Assembly (NCBI RefSeq): GCF_022376445.1
Contig: NW_025954978.1
Span: 310,001-374,000, forward strand
Source: Fomitopsis serialis
Lineage: Eukaryota > Basidiomycota > Agaricomycetes > Polyporales > Fomitopsidaceae
Direction of reading: 5' to 3'
Length of the DNA: 64,000 nt
Shown: piece after piece, positions 22,964 to 33,417 of the stretch
Numbering within the stretch: position 1 is the stretch's first letter
How the letters are laid out: each line of letters begins with the position of its first letter
The notes under the pieces: model-generated
The model's database searches: none
Seen by the model: only the letters and a program-made list of their open reading frames with translations
Told to the model about the DNA's origin: nothing
Position numbers and translations under genes: made by a program

Positions 22964-24514
22964 ATGTCTAGACACCGCCGGTCACTCCTTTTTCTGCTCC
23001 TTTCGGCTTCGCATCTCTATGTCCTAGCAGCACCTGCCGGTCCCGGCATGTCTGCTTCTGTGGTCACAGAAACTCTGCTCGAGATTCCTACCGCTCTCGC
23101 TATCGAGGCCGCGACGACGACTCGGGATTCCAACACTGAGGCTTCGTCGACGCCGGCTGCTACCGATCTCGCATCTCGGATCGCTGACGGGTCTCTCACA
23201 CTGGTGGCAGCTACGCAGACGATCTTGTTCGCACCTCCTCAGACTGAGGGTCCCTCGACCTCTGGCTTGTCTTCGTCTGCCGTGTTCGCTCAAGATGTGC
23301 TGTCAGCCCCCACCTCGCAGCCTGCATCCACGTCGGGAACCACAGCTGACGATCTCCAAGTTGCATCGGATGTCCTCAGCTCGCGGACGACGCTCTACGT
23401 TCCTCCTTCATCAACGGAAGCTCCTGCACAAGCTGAGGCGACTCCAACAACTCTCTATGTCAGCGCCTCTTCATTCGCCAGCAGCGGCAGTTCTTCGGTC
23501 GCACATAGCTCTGTACAGTCCTCATCTACGATATCTATGTGGGATCCTAACCCTACTTCGGAGACGGAGGCCTCGTCCAACGCGAGGAGCCAGCAATCTC
23601 GGCGGTCTGCGATCCTCGCTGCCTTCCTGATCATCGGCGTACTCACCATGTTTGGCTTTACCTACGGCTGCATGCGCCTCAAGCTGCCTATGCGTCTGGG
23701 CTACGTTCGCCGCAGGTGCGACAACAAGAGGGTGCGCTTCGCCGACGCGGAGGACGCGGCCTTCGCAAGCATTTCGTATCCTGCTTCTGTTTCCGAGAAG
23801 GACAACAAGGATAGCATCGCTCCGGACCCTGCCGTCTTCGCATACCAGGAAGTCACCGTACCCACACTCGCCCGTCAGCCCAACGGTCCGGTGCCACCCT
23901 CTACACCGAACGGCACCCAGGTGGACTGGCGTGTCTTCGCCAACTACGACGGTCAGTTCGAGGACGTGACCCACATCCTCTCGACGGACGTCTTCGCACC
24001 CCTCGGCCGCCACGCCCGCGGTGGTTCACACGGGTCCATGTCCGTCCTCTCCGGCTCACGCAACAGCTCGCCTCGTACGAGCGGCGGCGGCGCGAGCTTC
24101 ACGGGTGCCTCCTACCAGTCGTGCGAGTCGCACTACTCCGTGCCGACCGTGGGCCGCCAGTCCGCGGACGTCCCCACCACGCCTCCGCGCGTGCCGGAGC
24201 TGGACCTGGAGGGAGAGCGCACCGCGCCGAACTCGCCGCCCTCGCCTGCGCTCCCTGCCACGCCGCAGTCTGTGCACACCGAGCCTGGGATGCCCGTCGG
24301 GTGTGTGGGCAGCAAGGATCCGCACGAGCTTGTCCGGGGGCTGCGCGAGTCCGCTGAGAGCGCATGCTCGGAGTGGGACGTTGCGAGGGCGTATGGGGCG
24401 CACAGCAGCGTGGGCGGGGATTCTCTGGTTAGTCGCGTGGATAGCGTGCTTTTCGACGGGCCTATGGAGAGCGTGGACGTGGGCGGGAAGAAGTGTGTGC
24501 TTGTTCAGGGCTGA
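22964..24514 (+). CDS. Single-pass membrane protein with Ser/Thr-rich ectodomain
   Basis: Intronless, 516 residues from the chosen ATG. That Met precedes a clear signal peptide (RRSLLFLLLSASHLYVLAAP); an upstream in-frame ATG at 22910 would bury the signal behind 18 residues, so the second Met is preferred. Residues about 25-220 are Ser/Thr/Ala/Pro-rich with imperfect repeats (RTTLYVPPSSTEAP, PTTLYVSASSF), expected to be heavily O-glycosylated. A transmembrane helix (AILAAFLIIGVLTMFGFTYG, about residues 225-245) is followed by basic residues and a 270-residue Pro/Ser-rich cytoplasmic tail. The architecture resembles fungal wall-stress sensors (Mid2/Wsc style) and related SKG6-type proteins, but no named domain is recognised; a surface-sensing role is inference. 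Confidence 0.85.
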   Translation: MSRHRRSLLFLLLSASHLYVLAAPAGPGMSASVVTETLLEIPTALAIEAATTTRDSNTEASSTPAATDLASRIADGSLTLVAATQTILFAPPQTEGPSTSGLSSSAVFAQDVLSAPTSQPASTSGTTADDLQVASDVLSSRTTLYVPPSSTEAPAQAEATPTTLYVSASSFASSGSSSVAHSSVQSSSTISMWDPNPTSETEASSNARSQQSRRSAILAAFLIIGVLTMFGFTYGCMRLKLPMRLGYVRRRCDNKRVRFADAEDAAFASISYPASVSEKDNKDSIAPDPAVFAYQEVTVPTLARQPNGPVPPSTPNGTQVDWRVFANYDGQFEDVTHILSTDVFAPLGRHARGGSHGSMSVLSGSRNSSPRTSGGGASFTGASYQSCESHYSVPTVGRQSADVPTTPPRVPELDLEGERTAPNSPPSPALPATPQSVHTEPGMPVGCVGSKDPHELVRGLRESAESACSEWDVARAYGAHSSVGGDSLVSRVDSVLFDGPMESVDVGGKKCVLVQG

Positions 24515-25216
24515 GTTTCTTGTCGGTTTCTTTGCTTGTTGGGAGCTTGTGGTAATAGGGAAGAAATCAAAGATCATTGTATTATGCGAACTCGAAGTGA
24601 CAGTAAGACTGACTTGTACTGGCAGTGATTTGATACGATGCGTACATATGACCAAACAAATGTCCGTAACCCCGCGTTGTGGCGTCGCTGGTTGTGTATA
24701 CACGCTTCTTTCTCTCATTAACCTCATTGCTCGTCCCATCCGACTGGTCCTGCCAAACTGTGTTCGCATGGATTCTACACTCTGGCTACGGGGCTTCACT
24801 GCAGAAGGTAGAACCTCTCAGGTTTTCGCCGTCACCCTCGCCGGCACGCCCGTCAATCCCGCAGACCCTGAATCGGTCCTACGCACTGTGGCGGGCTTAA
24901 CCCGGGATTTTGACTCAGAGAGCGAGTGAAAACATGCGCCCGCCACACTGATGGGTGAAAGGGTGGTGAATCCGCTGATGAGTGAAATCTCCGACGAAAA
25001 TCCCCTCTCTCGATATCAACCGTCTGCGAGGGATTTTTGAGCGGTGTATGTCGGAGACATCAAGTCACCCAGTCAGCGAGAAGCGCGCCATAACCACTGG
25101 CTCCTCATCACTCATATGGTAGATGTTTTTGTCGATGTATGGATTGGCACTGTCACGAATACATATGCATGTATAAACCGCATCTGCAATCGTTATGTAC
25201 AGGCACTACATTGTCA
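24515..25216. other. Intergenic region, nothing recognised
   Basis: No plausible gene on either strand. Two short near-repeats, GATGGGTGAAAG and TGATGAGTGAAAT, lie at about 24950-24990. Confidence 0.5.
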
Positions 25217-25829
25217 TTACATGTCCGACTGCAATCCCACCGACTGAGACACGGTGCCCACTAACACCTCTTCGTCCACCTCCTGCTCACAAGTGGCTCT
25301 CCGGTCCTCTATGAGTAGGTGTCGCGGCCTGTCGACAAGCTCCGCGATATGCGCGTCGCGGTGGCGCGCATGTTCCTGTCCGTTGTGGCGAAGTGGGAGT
25401 GGACCGTGACGAGCGCGAGCGGGTAGACGAGCGCGGGTAGGCTGAGCGAGAGGATGCATGTGCGACGACAGCGAGAGCAGCAGGTGGATACTGAGGAAAA
25501 AAGTCAGTGGCGGCGCCACGAGCATCGTCCTGTATGTTGTCAAGAGGTATCAGCGCGCAGGGGGTATGGTGAATGCGTGTGAGTCGTGATGCAGTAGAGT
25601 TGGAATGAGATGCGACGCAATGCGGCTAGACAAGCCATGCTGCTCATCGTCATCATCGACGGTGACCGCGTCATCTTGACGTTCAGACCGAGCAGCTGCC
25701 CTTCGGCGCCGGGCTTCACCAAGACATTTCGCTCCGCCACACCGAGGTCCGAGTCGTTGTAGGTATAGAACGCGCCAAGCAGGTGGATGTCCGGCTCCTC
25801 GGACAGAAAGTCCGCCGTTGACGAGGACG
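25217..25829 (-). pseudogene. Possible gene remnant, unidentified
   Basis: The minus strand holds protein-like pieces in different frames: EEPDIHLLGAFYTYNDSDLG running into VAERNVLVKPGAEGQLLG (about 25690-25800), a hydrophobic string TFFLSIHLLLSLSSH (about 25470-25515), and IEDRRATCEQEVDEEVLVG (about 25250-25310). They cannot be joined into one frame by obvious introns, and I do not recognise the family. It may be a membrane-protein gene truncated by the adjoining minisatellite, or chance. Confidence 0.25.
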
Positions 25830-26830
25830 ACTAAAGTTGGGGCGGGTAGACGAGGGCGAGGACGGCCCCGGGCGAAAACTGGCGACGCCCGACGGGAGAC
25901 GATGGTTAGCACAACAGGTATGCGGGGGATGGACGAGCTCGGGCAGGTGGACGAGCTCAGGTGGGTGGACGGGCGCGGGTGGCTTTCGAGACGAAGTGGC
26001 TGCGGAGAGGGGCAGGAGGGTGTAGAAGCGGGGGCGGGTCTGCTTCGCGGCAGAGTGGGTATAGACGGGCGCGGGCGAGTGGACGGACGCGGCGAGTGGA
26101 CGGACGCGGGCGAGTGGACGGACGCGGGCGGATTGGCGAACATGGGCAAGTGGCGTTTGCGACGAAGTGGGTGCCGAGAGGTGCAGGCGGGCGGGCGGGC
26201 GCAGGCAGGCTGACGAGTGTGGGCGGGTGGACAAGCATGGGCGGGTGGACAAGGTTGGGTGTGGAGAGGTGTGGACGCTGCCGGCGAGCTGGGGTGGGTT
26301 GATGCAAGGGCAAGGGTGGACGAGCACGGGTGGGCGATGTTCGCAGTGAGGTGGGCGTGGACAAGCATGGGCGTGTGGCCAAACACGGACAGGTGGCCTT
26401 CGGGAGGAAGTGGATGTGGAGAACCGCAGGTGGGTGGGAAGGCACAGGCAAGTGTCCCTCGCGGCGAGGTGTTGACGAGCGCAGGCGGGTGGACATGCAT
26501 TGGGTGTGGTCCGTGTGGAGAGCTGCAAGTGATGGACGAGGGCGGGAGGGTTGACGAGCGCAAGGGTGGGTGAATGCAAGGGTGGACGAGCGCGGTTGGG
26601 CGACGTTCGCGGCGAGGTGGGTATGGACGAGTGCGCGCGAGTGGTGGAACACGGGCAAGGTGTCCGCCACGGGTGGGTGGCCCCACCGACGAAGTGGGTG
26701 TGGATAGGTGCAGGCGGGTGGACGAGCATGGGCGAAGTTGGTGGGGAGAAGCGCAGGCGGCTGCCCTTCGTAGTGCAGTGTTGACGAGCGCGGGCGGGTG
26801 ACCTTTGCGGCGATGTGGGTGTCGAGAGAC
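25830..26830. repeat. GC-rich degenerate minisatellite, about 57 bp period
   Basis: About 1 kb of imperfect tandem repeats dominated by the strings GCGGGCGGGTGGACGAG and GACGAAGTGGGTGTGGA. Landmarks recur at spacings near multiples of 57 (for example GAAGTGG at 25993, 26164, 26407 and 26691). The strand is strongly G-rich on the plus side. Stop codons are rare in the unit, so open frames of 330-380 codons run through it in all three minus frames at once; these encode Pro/His/Arg/Ser-rich strings and are best treated as a by-product of the repeat rather than genes. Confidence 0.8.
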
Positions 26831-27544
26831 TGCTCATGTAAAAAAACAGCAGACTCATCTGTTAAGAGATTAGTTAGGCTCGGATCGGCACATCGAGGTG
26901 TAGGGAACAAGGGAGAGCATGCGATCAGGCAGTGGCGACACCAGCTCAACAGGAGCACATATTCTCCCTAAGCAGTCTGCGGATGCAATCACCCGGGCCG
27001 ATCCCCAACGCGCACATCAACGCAGAACTGCAGTCGGAAGAGCATGCGCATGTTGGCATAGCCTGCATCGACAAATTGCTTGTTGGAGAAAGGGGGCTTA
27101 TAGGTGGATTTACGAAGGGTTTGGGGTCAATCAATGCTCACCTTTTACAACCCACACTCCCTCCGCGCATATTGACGGCTGCTGCACGTATTGAAACGAG
27201 TCTTCACGGTCGCGGGCGCGACCTCAGTTCATGGCATGAGGCGGCGGCTGCAGGTCGCAGAGTGCAGGTGAAGGCTGAATTACTGAGCGACGAGTGAGTT
27301 GCCAGATATGTGTTGAGCAGAAGGAGACCCACAGGCCTGAAGCCCGGTGCCCATGTCGAGCTCAAGGAGCGTAGTGGGTGGATCACATAGAGGTCGTTGC
27401 AGAGCGGCGCGTCGACCTTGCGGTTGGGCGCCTCAGCACGCAAAATAAGCGCTGGTTTCGCCGCAAAAATGTGCATGAGCATCGAGTCCGAACATTGCAG
27501 GCTGCGGCTTAGATTCGTAGGATACAGCAGTAGATACATGCACA
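26831..27544. other. Region between minisatellite and transposase, nothing certain
   Basis: Short open frames on both strands (for example 26932-27297 + and 27204-27545 -) do not resemble known proteins. This may be non-coding sequence of the neighbouring transposon. Confidence 0.4.
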
Positions 27545-30500
27545 TTAGTTTATGTCCTCCTCCACATATATCGCACGCGCCAGACTACCACTCCTATCAA
27601 CGATGGCCCACTGGCCTCGATCGTGGATGCGCCCGACGAGACATTGTATGTTATTGATGTCCACGACTTCGTATCGACCAGTTGTGGTATAGTAGTGAAT
27701 GTCGAGGCCACCAGGTGAAGGGCGGTCGTCCAATTTGCATGTCCGGATGCCAGCGAGTATGAGAGTTTCGACTCTCCGCGCGCCAGCGGTGTCGGTGACC
27801 TGTACGTCCAAAGACACGATATGCTGCAGCTCGCCATAGAAAGTCCGAAGCTCAAAAACCGACGGACGGTTTCGCTGTCCAGCAAACTTGTCGACAAGGC
27901 TTTCGTACTGTGAAAAAGTAAGTCAGTAAGGGATGAGATAATCCGCGACTCGTGCATTGATAGCATACCCGCACATACGACGCATTTCGCGAGTCCTCTC
28001 TGATGCCACCGAGTGTCGTAGACCGGACGAGATCACCTCCCCCGAGGATTTGCAGCTTGCCCCATTGTGTGATTGTTTCCGGCCTGAGCATTGCGCGGAC
28101 GTCCCGAACGGGAGCTTCAAACCGAGTAGACAGGTGGCTGATGATCTTGTCATGAACAGCTTTGTCGAGCGTGACGGCTTTCCTCGAAGGTGGCAACAAG
28201 GCACACATTTGGTCTGTATGGCGGACATCGTCCTTGCAGTTAGATTTTACTGATAATTAGTACATAGGATAGCGCAGAACTTACATTCAGGAAAGGTTGT
28301 CGACATGTCCTGCATAGGGCGCCGCAATGACAAGACATCTGCTGCGTCATAGACTAATTTGACCTGAAGTAGGCGTGCTGTGTCGAGGACGTAATGCGCG
28401 AGAGTTGTGTAAGGGAATCGGCGACTTCGGATGGCGGGTTTGAGCATCCCGCAATATCGCTCCATGGGAAATGCCCACGATGCCCAGACAGGCCCCGCGG
28501 CCTCGATGCTGTCGGCGACGTGCAGCAAGGCATGTATAGTGAGAGGACACGCAGCAAGTCGTGAGGGCGTGTTCTGATAGTAAATTCTGTTTCGTATGGT
28601 GAACAAACCGATGAATGAACTCGGACAGGATCGACTCACTTTTCGTATTCTTCAACCCATTCCGCAAGCCCGCGACGAACATCTGCCACTTCTGACCTCG
28701 TCATCTCGAATTGCAGACATACATGGAGTATCTTGACAAGCTTGATGAAGTGCTTGTAGTACTTCTCGTGGCGAAAGCGGCCGCGAAGGACGACAGGTGC
28801 TATGTACAAGGTCCAGAAGGACCACGAGTCTGCTGTACAAGCTTGCTTGTCAGTATCAATGTTCGGTGGGCGAGGGCCGTATGCAGATGGGATGGTGGAT
28901 CCCGAGGCAGCAGTTGCTTCCCCTATGATCTTCCAAGTTTCAGGCGATAGCTCATAGTCCTCTCTCCCGCTGTCTAGCTCGCGGTACTGACCAGTCCACA
29001 AGGCGACCAAGTTCTTGATGACGTTTTCCCAGACCAGGTGCATGAAGTCGTAAGGGAAGGAGTCGGGAAACGTCAGGGACGATAGGCAGGACAGAAGTGG
29101 GACACCCTTGATACCGCATTCTTTTGCAAGGCGCTCGGATTCAGCCGCTGTTGGGGCCATCTGGACATCGCGACCCTGCGCCATGAAGCGATCATGCGTC
29201 CGTTTTGGCAACTCGAAAGGGCTGTATTGGCGCGGCGGCGCATTCGCTCCTGCGACGTCGGGGTGGCGAGATCGATCGAGTGGGACGTAGTAGGGACTGC
29301 GCGGCTTGTTGGGGATGCGAACACCGACAATCTCGCACATGCGACATGGGCACTTGCCATTGTGACCCTTGACATGCAGCAGCATAGATAGTGCAGGGAT
29401 GTCGCCAGACGCGAGGATCATATACGCATGCAGAAGGAACCGAACCTGCGAGAGGGCATCGAAGGCGCGTACTCCGACTGCAAGCTCGAGCATCTCGGTA
29501 ACAAGCGGCCATAGGAAAGAATCGAAGTCGACGGGTTTCTTGGGACCTGGAACGACGCCAAACGGAATCCAGTTCTTCTTCGTGAACCGCGTCTCCGGTG
29601 GTAGATTGTAGTTGAAGCCGACAAGCGGCCAAGCAGTCTTGTTCCGGCGTCGAAATGGACCGAAGCCATCCGTAGCGAGGCCAAGAGCCACGTCGCGAGG
29701 ATCCGAAAAGTGGCAATGGCGGAGCTCCTTGTCATGTACTCGCACTCGTTGCCGCAGTTTCGAACGGTACGCGGTGCTATCGTAGACGTCGGATATGGTA
29801 TCGGCTTTGTGGGTGTGGCCGTGGGCGCGATGTTTCATTGCTGTCGCCATCTCTGTGTTCGCCTGAAATGCCTGAAGGCGCGGAATTAGAGGGATATAGG
29901 AAAATTGCGATCGTGCCTTGCCGCGGCTGTCCCGGCGGGGCGCCTTGCAGTATGGGCAGTTATCTAGGGCTGCGTGTGGACCAGTGTAGCAGCAGCACGA
30001 GTTTGGGCAGCAATCGTAAAGAACAGGTTTTATGCCCGACAGAAAGGCGACCCGAGTGCGGAGATGGTTGGCAGAAGGAACATGGGCACCTGGGAAGGCG
30101 AAGGGTAGCTTCTCCAAGGTGCGGCGGGTTAGGTGTTCATCTGTCTTCAGTGCGAACGTGCGCAAGGTCGCCTTGTCTGTCTCGCTCAAAGCTGCATCTA
30201 GTGATAGACTTGTAAGATACTGGTGTCTCGCAAGTCTCAGTCGTACTCACAGGTCGTGTTATACGATCGCTCGAAGTCCTCGCCAAGCTGATCCACAGCT
30301 GACAAGCCTGACAGTGAGGCCGACTCGTTTGAGGCTTCCTCCCCGAGCCCAGACTCCATAATCTCGTCGATGTAGTCGTTCCACCACTCTTCGTCATATG
30401 ATGCACTGTCCTCCGCATTTTCTCGCTCGTCCTCTCCAGATGCCGGCTCGTCCTCGTCATCGGAACCCAAGTCTTCGATTTGCACAGAGCGCCGGGAATG

Positions 30501-31051
30501 CTGATCTCCCTCGCCCCAGACATCGCGTTGTATTGCCGCCGCAGTGTCTTGATCCAAGCCTGCTACAGTGCCTCGCTCAGCGATATTATCATGCCTCGAA
30601 GGTACACTGTACTCGCCTGTTGGCTCATGCTCTGAGTCAGCGACCTCATCAATGTTCATATCCACGATTGCAGCATTCTCCGAATCTACAGGAGTGTTTG
30701 GATGTTGTGGCTGTGAACTTCCTGATGGTACTTGTGCTTGCGAAACACGGCGGGCTTGGGTATTGGAACTGTGGTATATTCGGTCACATCTTCTCTGCAA
30801 CTCCGAGTCATTGATTGTGTGCACACGACATACCTTCCCTCGGCGGCACCCTTTCGCTTCCATGACAAACTTGCAGCTACATCGCTCCTCCGTGCTTCAT
30901 CCACTCCCACAGGATCATTGAGGATGCTCTTCTGGTATGCATACGATGCTCGGACGTGTGGCTTTGCCTGCCCTTTGCGATGCCGGCGCTCGGTACTCTT
31001 GGCGACCGACTGGTTGCAGCATCCACATATAACAAAATCGTCCCGCGCCAT
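27545..31051 (-). CDS. Tnp2-family transposase
   Basis: Large transposase of the family Tnp2 (Pfam Transposase_21), abundant in mushroom genomes. The start MARDDFVICGCCNQSV at 31051 opens a Cys-rich, probably DNA-binding N-terminus (CxxC followed by RRHRKG), then an acidic low-complexity stretch (DSEHEP, GSDDEDEPASGEDE). The core exon at 28636-30189 has YDCCPNSCCCYTG with CPYCKAPR, LATDGFGPFRRR, the DGF-type block, NYNLPPETR, HVKGHNGKCPCRMCEI and FPYDFMHLVWENV. After an intron at EYEK, the block RLAACPLTIHALLHVADSI followed by FPMERYCGMLKPAIRSRRFPY marks the C-terminal half; the last exons end with YEVVDINNIQCLVGRIHDR. About six introns are needed, and no frame break is required if an AGAG acceptor near 30795 is used. 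It may therefore still be active. Confidence 0.88.
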
Positions 31052-31512
31052 TGGAGATATATAGCTGTACTTAACAGTAAGCCACTCGGGCACAGAGGAT
31101 GAGTGAGGGTAGCTCACCTACTGCCTGTTGTCGGCTTGTTCGATGTCGGTCGGTGGTCGTCGGTGGTGTGAGCGCACAAGATCTGATCGGTACCAGGCGG
31201 GTGTGCTATCAACCGCGGCCTGGTGAATTTTGAGTCGCTCCGCTGCTGCCTGCCCTAAAATGATGGAACAAATGGGGACAAACAATTAGTAGAATAGCAT
31301 AAGTTGTCGGACTGTACACCTTATCGCTCACCTCATTTTCCCCCTTCCCAACTTCCACTTCAAGTCCGTCGGCACACTATCGTGCCTTCCCGCAGAGCTG
31401 GTCCTGCCCCATTTCGCCTTTATATCATGTCAGTAATGCTCTCTATATAGATGAACACATGCTAATTCACCTTCGTAAAGCACTGTCACTCGACTCACCT
31501 GTTCGTGAAGCA
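31052..31512. promoter_or_regulatory. Divergent promoter of the transposon gene pair
   Basis: The gap between the two transposon genes. A CTCTATATAGATG string at about 31440-31452 may be a TATA element for the plus-strand gene. No other coding sequence is seen. Confidence 0.4.
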
Positions 31513-32492
31513 ATGGCTCCTTCAAACAAAGCTCGGGCTCCCACGAAGCAGGACCTCCTCGACGAGAATGCCATGCTGAAGGCATCGCAGCAGAACCTCT
31601 CGGATGAGATGGTTGCTCTCAAGGAGCAGCTCGCCAGCCTGACAGGTATGTGCCAAGACCTTGTGTCGAATCTCGTCAGCCCCGGGCCTAGCCTGCATCA
31701 CATGATGAAGTAGAATACTTACAATACTCGCAGACTCGCTGACGCAAGAACGGGCCTCGCGCGCGGCTGCTGAGATTCTCGTCGAAAGCAAGCGCAACGA
31801 GATCCAGTTCATGAAAGATGCTGCTGCGCGCGAAGCCCAGAATGCGGCGAGTACTGCTCGTGCTGCGGCTGAGCATGGCGTGGGCCGCATGCCAGCCAAC
31901 GCGCCTTCGCTGTCGGCGAGGCGCGCCACTGGCGACGAGGTGATTCCGAAGCCGAGAGGCTCCGGAGGCCAAGACTACAAGGTCCGAGTGGAAATGGGCC
32001 TGGCCAACGAGAAGTCGCTGTATCTTGCCATAATGGTAAGTGGCATTTCTTCTCACAAACACGAAGCACTTACTGACACGTTGACTGAAGCGGACCATAC
32101 GAGACCTGGTGCATGCATCTATGATGACTGGTCCAAAGATTATCAGCACCAGAACCCGGTTGTGCTCGGCAAGCTGTTCCGCGCAGTGAGTCGCTTCTCA
32201 TTGCATATTGTTGATCACCGCTTGAGATGATTGTATGCAGGCCGAGGAGAAGCACCCCTACCTTCAGCGCTTCGAGTGCTCGTGGGCGACTGCCGATCTA
32301 GTCAAGCAGTATATTCGTAACCGCCGCAAGGATGCTGTTGCCAAAGGGTACATGGAGCCCCGTGCCAAACGCGCGGCAGCTCATCAGCAGGCGGAGGCCG
32401 CCGCGGTTGCAGGTAGTTCGTCCGCATCGGGTTCTGCTGATCTCGGCGACGTCGACGACGAGCCCGAGGACGATGGGATGCAGTGCGACTAG
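31513..32492 (+). CDS. Coiled-coil partner protein of the Tnp2 transposon, one frame break
   Basis: Exons read as 31513-31645, 31734-32035, 32091-32185 and 32241-32492. The first half is a heptad-rich coiled coil (LLDENAMLKASQQNLSDEMV ... RAAAEILVESKRNEIQFM). The second half has a motif seen in many small mushroom proteins linked to repeats: RTIRDLVHAS, KDYQHQNPVVLGKLFRAAEE, HPYLQRFECSWATADLVKQY and IRNRRKDA. The tail is Ala/Ser-rich and acidic. Between HAS and DDW the frame moves by -1 at about 32117-32124 with no room for an intron. The head-to-head position with the transposase suggests a role as the element's accessory protein; that is inference. Confidence 0.65.
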
Positions 32493-32985
32493 GCTGTTGG
32501 TTGTGTGACCTCCTCAAATGCATGTCTAGTTATGGTCGTGGTTAGCTCGTCGTTCTAGCCAGTGCTCTCACATTCGTGTATCGTTTTCTGTCCACTACAG
32601 GGCTTTTTTCGCTACTGGTAGCAGCCCAATATCACCCATTCATTCGATTTGAACTTCATTCGTGTGCTGGGGTATTATCCACCTGGGAGATCATCTGCAG
32701 ACTGACGAAAATGAGGTGCGACATGAGGAACAAAGCCCGTGTGATTGCCTGTTGACTCTAGACTATCGCAGAGGTGAAAAGTGAAGTCGACCATGTGATG
32801 GTTGGAATCGATGACGATGACGCCGGTCAAGCGCACTGGGTGAATGCGGTCACATAAGTGGTGATTAACCCCGATACGGAAATGGCCATAATCAAGTCAG
32901 AAACTCCCCCGTGCTGAGTGAAGTTCACTCGTTCAGACGTCGTATATCACCGGTAGTCCGGGTGGTTCCTTGGTCGAAAATACCC
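32493..32985. other. Intergenic region, nothing recognised
   Basis: Non-coding on both strands as far as can be seen. A CACTAC string at 32593-32598 was checked as a possible transposon end but points the wrong way. Confidence 0.4.
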
Positions 32986-33417
32986 ATGCAATCCCTCTAT
33001 AGTGTACACTGGATCGTCTACTTCGACATCGGGTCTGGACGCGTGATTAAATTCGACATGCTCCCAGGCGGCGGCCCCGACGGAATGACTGGTTGTCTAC
33101 AGGCGGTGGTATGCGACACCCCAGCCACTCAAGACCTCCCCGCCAGCTTCGCCGCAAACATAGCAGCGTCCGCGAGCTTGTCAGGCCAAGAGATCCTAGA
33201 CTCGCTACTCGAAAAACCCCGAACGCGGAATCGGTACATGTACGACCAGACCGGGTCCGGGTGTCGCTTTTGGTGCCGCACCGTCCTAGAGGATCTCCAA
33301 CGCGCTGGGATCGTCCCGTCCGGTTCGCTCGAGCAGTTCGACGAGTACATTTCGCGGAAGAGCGAGGAGAACCCTGCTCGATTCCCTATGCCGACGCGTC
33401 GCGGTCGTTTTTACTGA
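32986..33417 (+). CDS. DUF7770-like uncharacterised fungal protein
   Basis: A 143-residue single-exon frame starting at the first in-frame ATG, MQSLYSVHWIVYFDIG. The layout fits a small fungal family I know as DUF7770: a VHWIVYF strand, the IKFDMLPGGGPDGM loop, a GCRFWCRTVLEDL helix preceded by YMYDQTGSG, and a conserved RFPMPTRRGRFY end. The function of the family is unknown. Typical members have about 40 more N-terminal residues, so an upstream exon may be missed; the open frame continues upstream to about 32911 without another ATG. Members often occur in lineage-specific regions, which agrees with the neighbouring transposon. Confidence 0.6.
   Translation: MQSLYSVHWIVYFDIGSGRVIKFDMLPGGGPDGMTGCLQAVVCDTPATQDLPASFAANIAASASLSGQEILDSLLEKPRTRNRYMYDQTGSGCRFWCRTVLEDLQRAGIVPSGSLEQFDEYISRKSEENPARFPMPTRRGRFY

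Larger units (their letters stand above)
27545..32492. mobile_element. Tnp2-type (CACTA-like) DNA transposon, coding part
   Basis: Two divergently transcribed genes, the Tnp2 transposase (minus) and a coiled-coil partner gene (plus), share a 461-base upstream gap. This layout suits a two-gene class II element. I could not find matching terminal inverted repeats or a target-site duplication, so these limits are only the outer coding ends. Confidence 0.6.

Noticed and set aside
24021..24929. Plus-strand 302-codon frame
   Set aside because: Overlaps the tail of the single-pass membrane protein in another frame; Arg/Pro-rich shadow.
25550..26958. Three overlapping minus-strand open frames of 333-380 codons
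   Set aside because: They run through the minisatellite in all three frames at once and encode only repetitive Pro/His/Arg/Ser sequence.
27371..32598. GTAGTG at 27371 and CACTAC at 32593 as CACTA transposon ends
   Set aside because: The two strings face the wrong way for the ends of the element, and sequence next to them does not form an inverted repeat.
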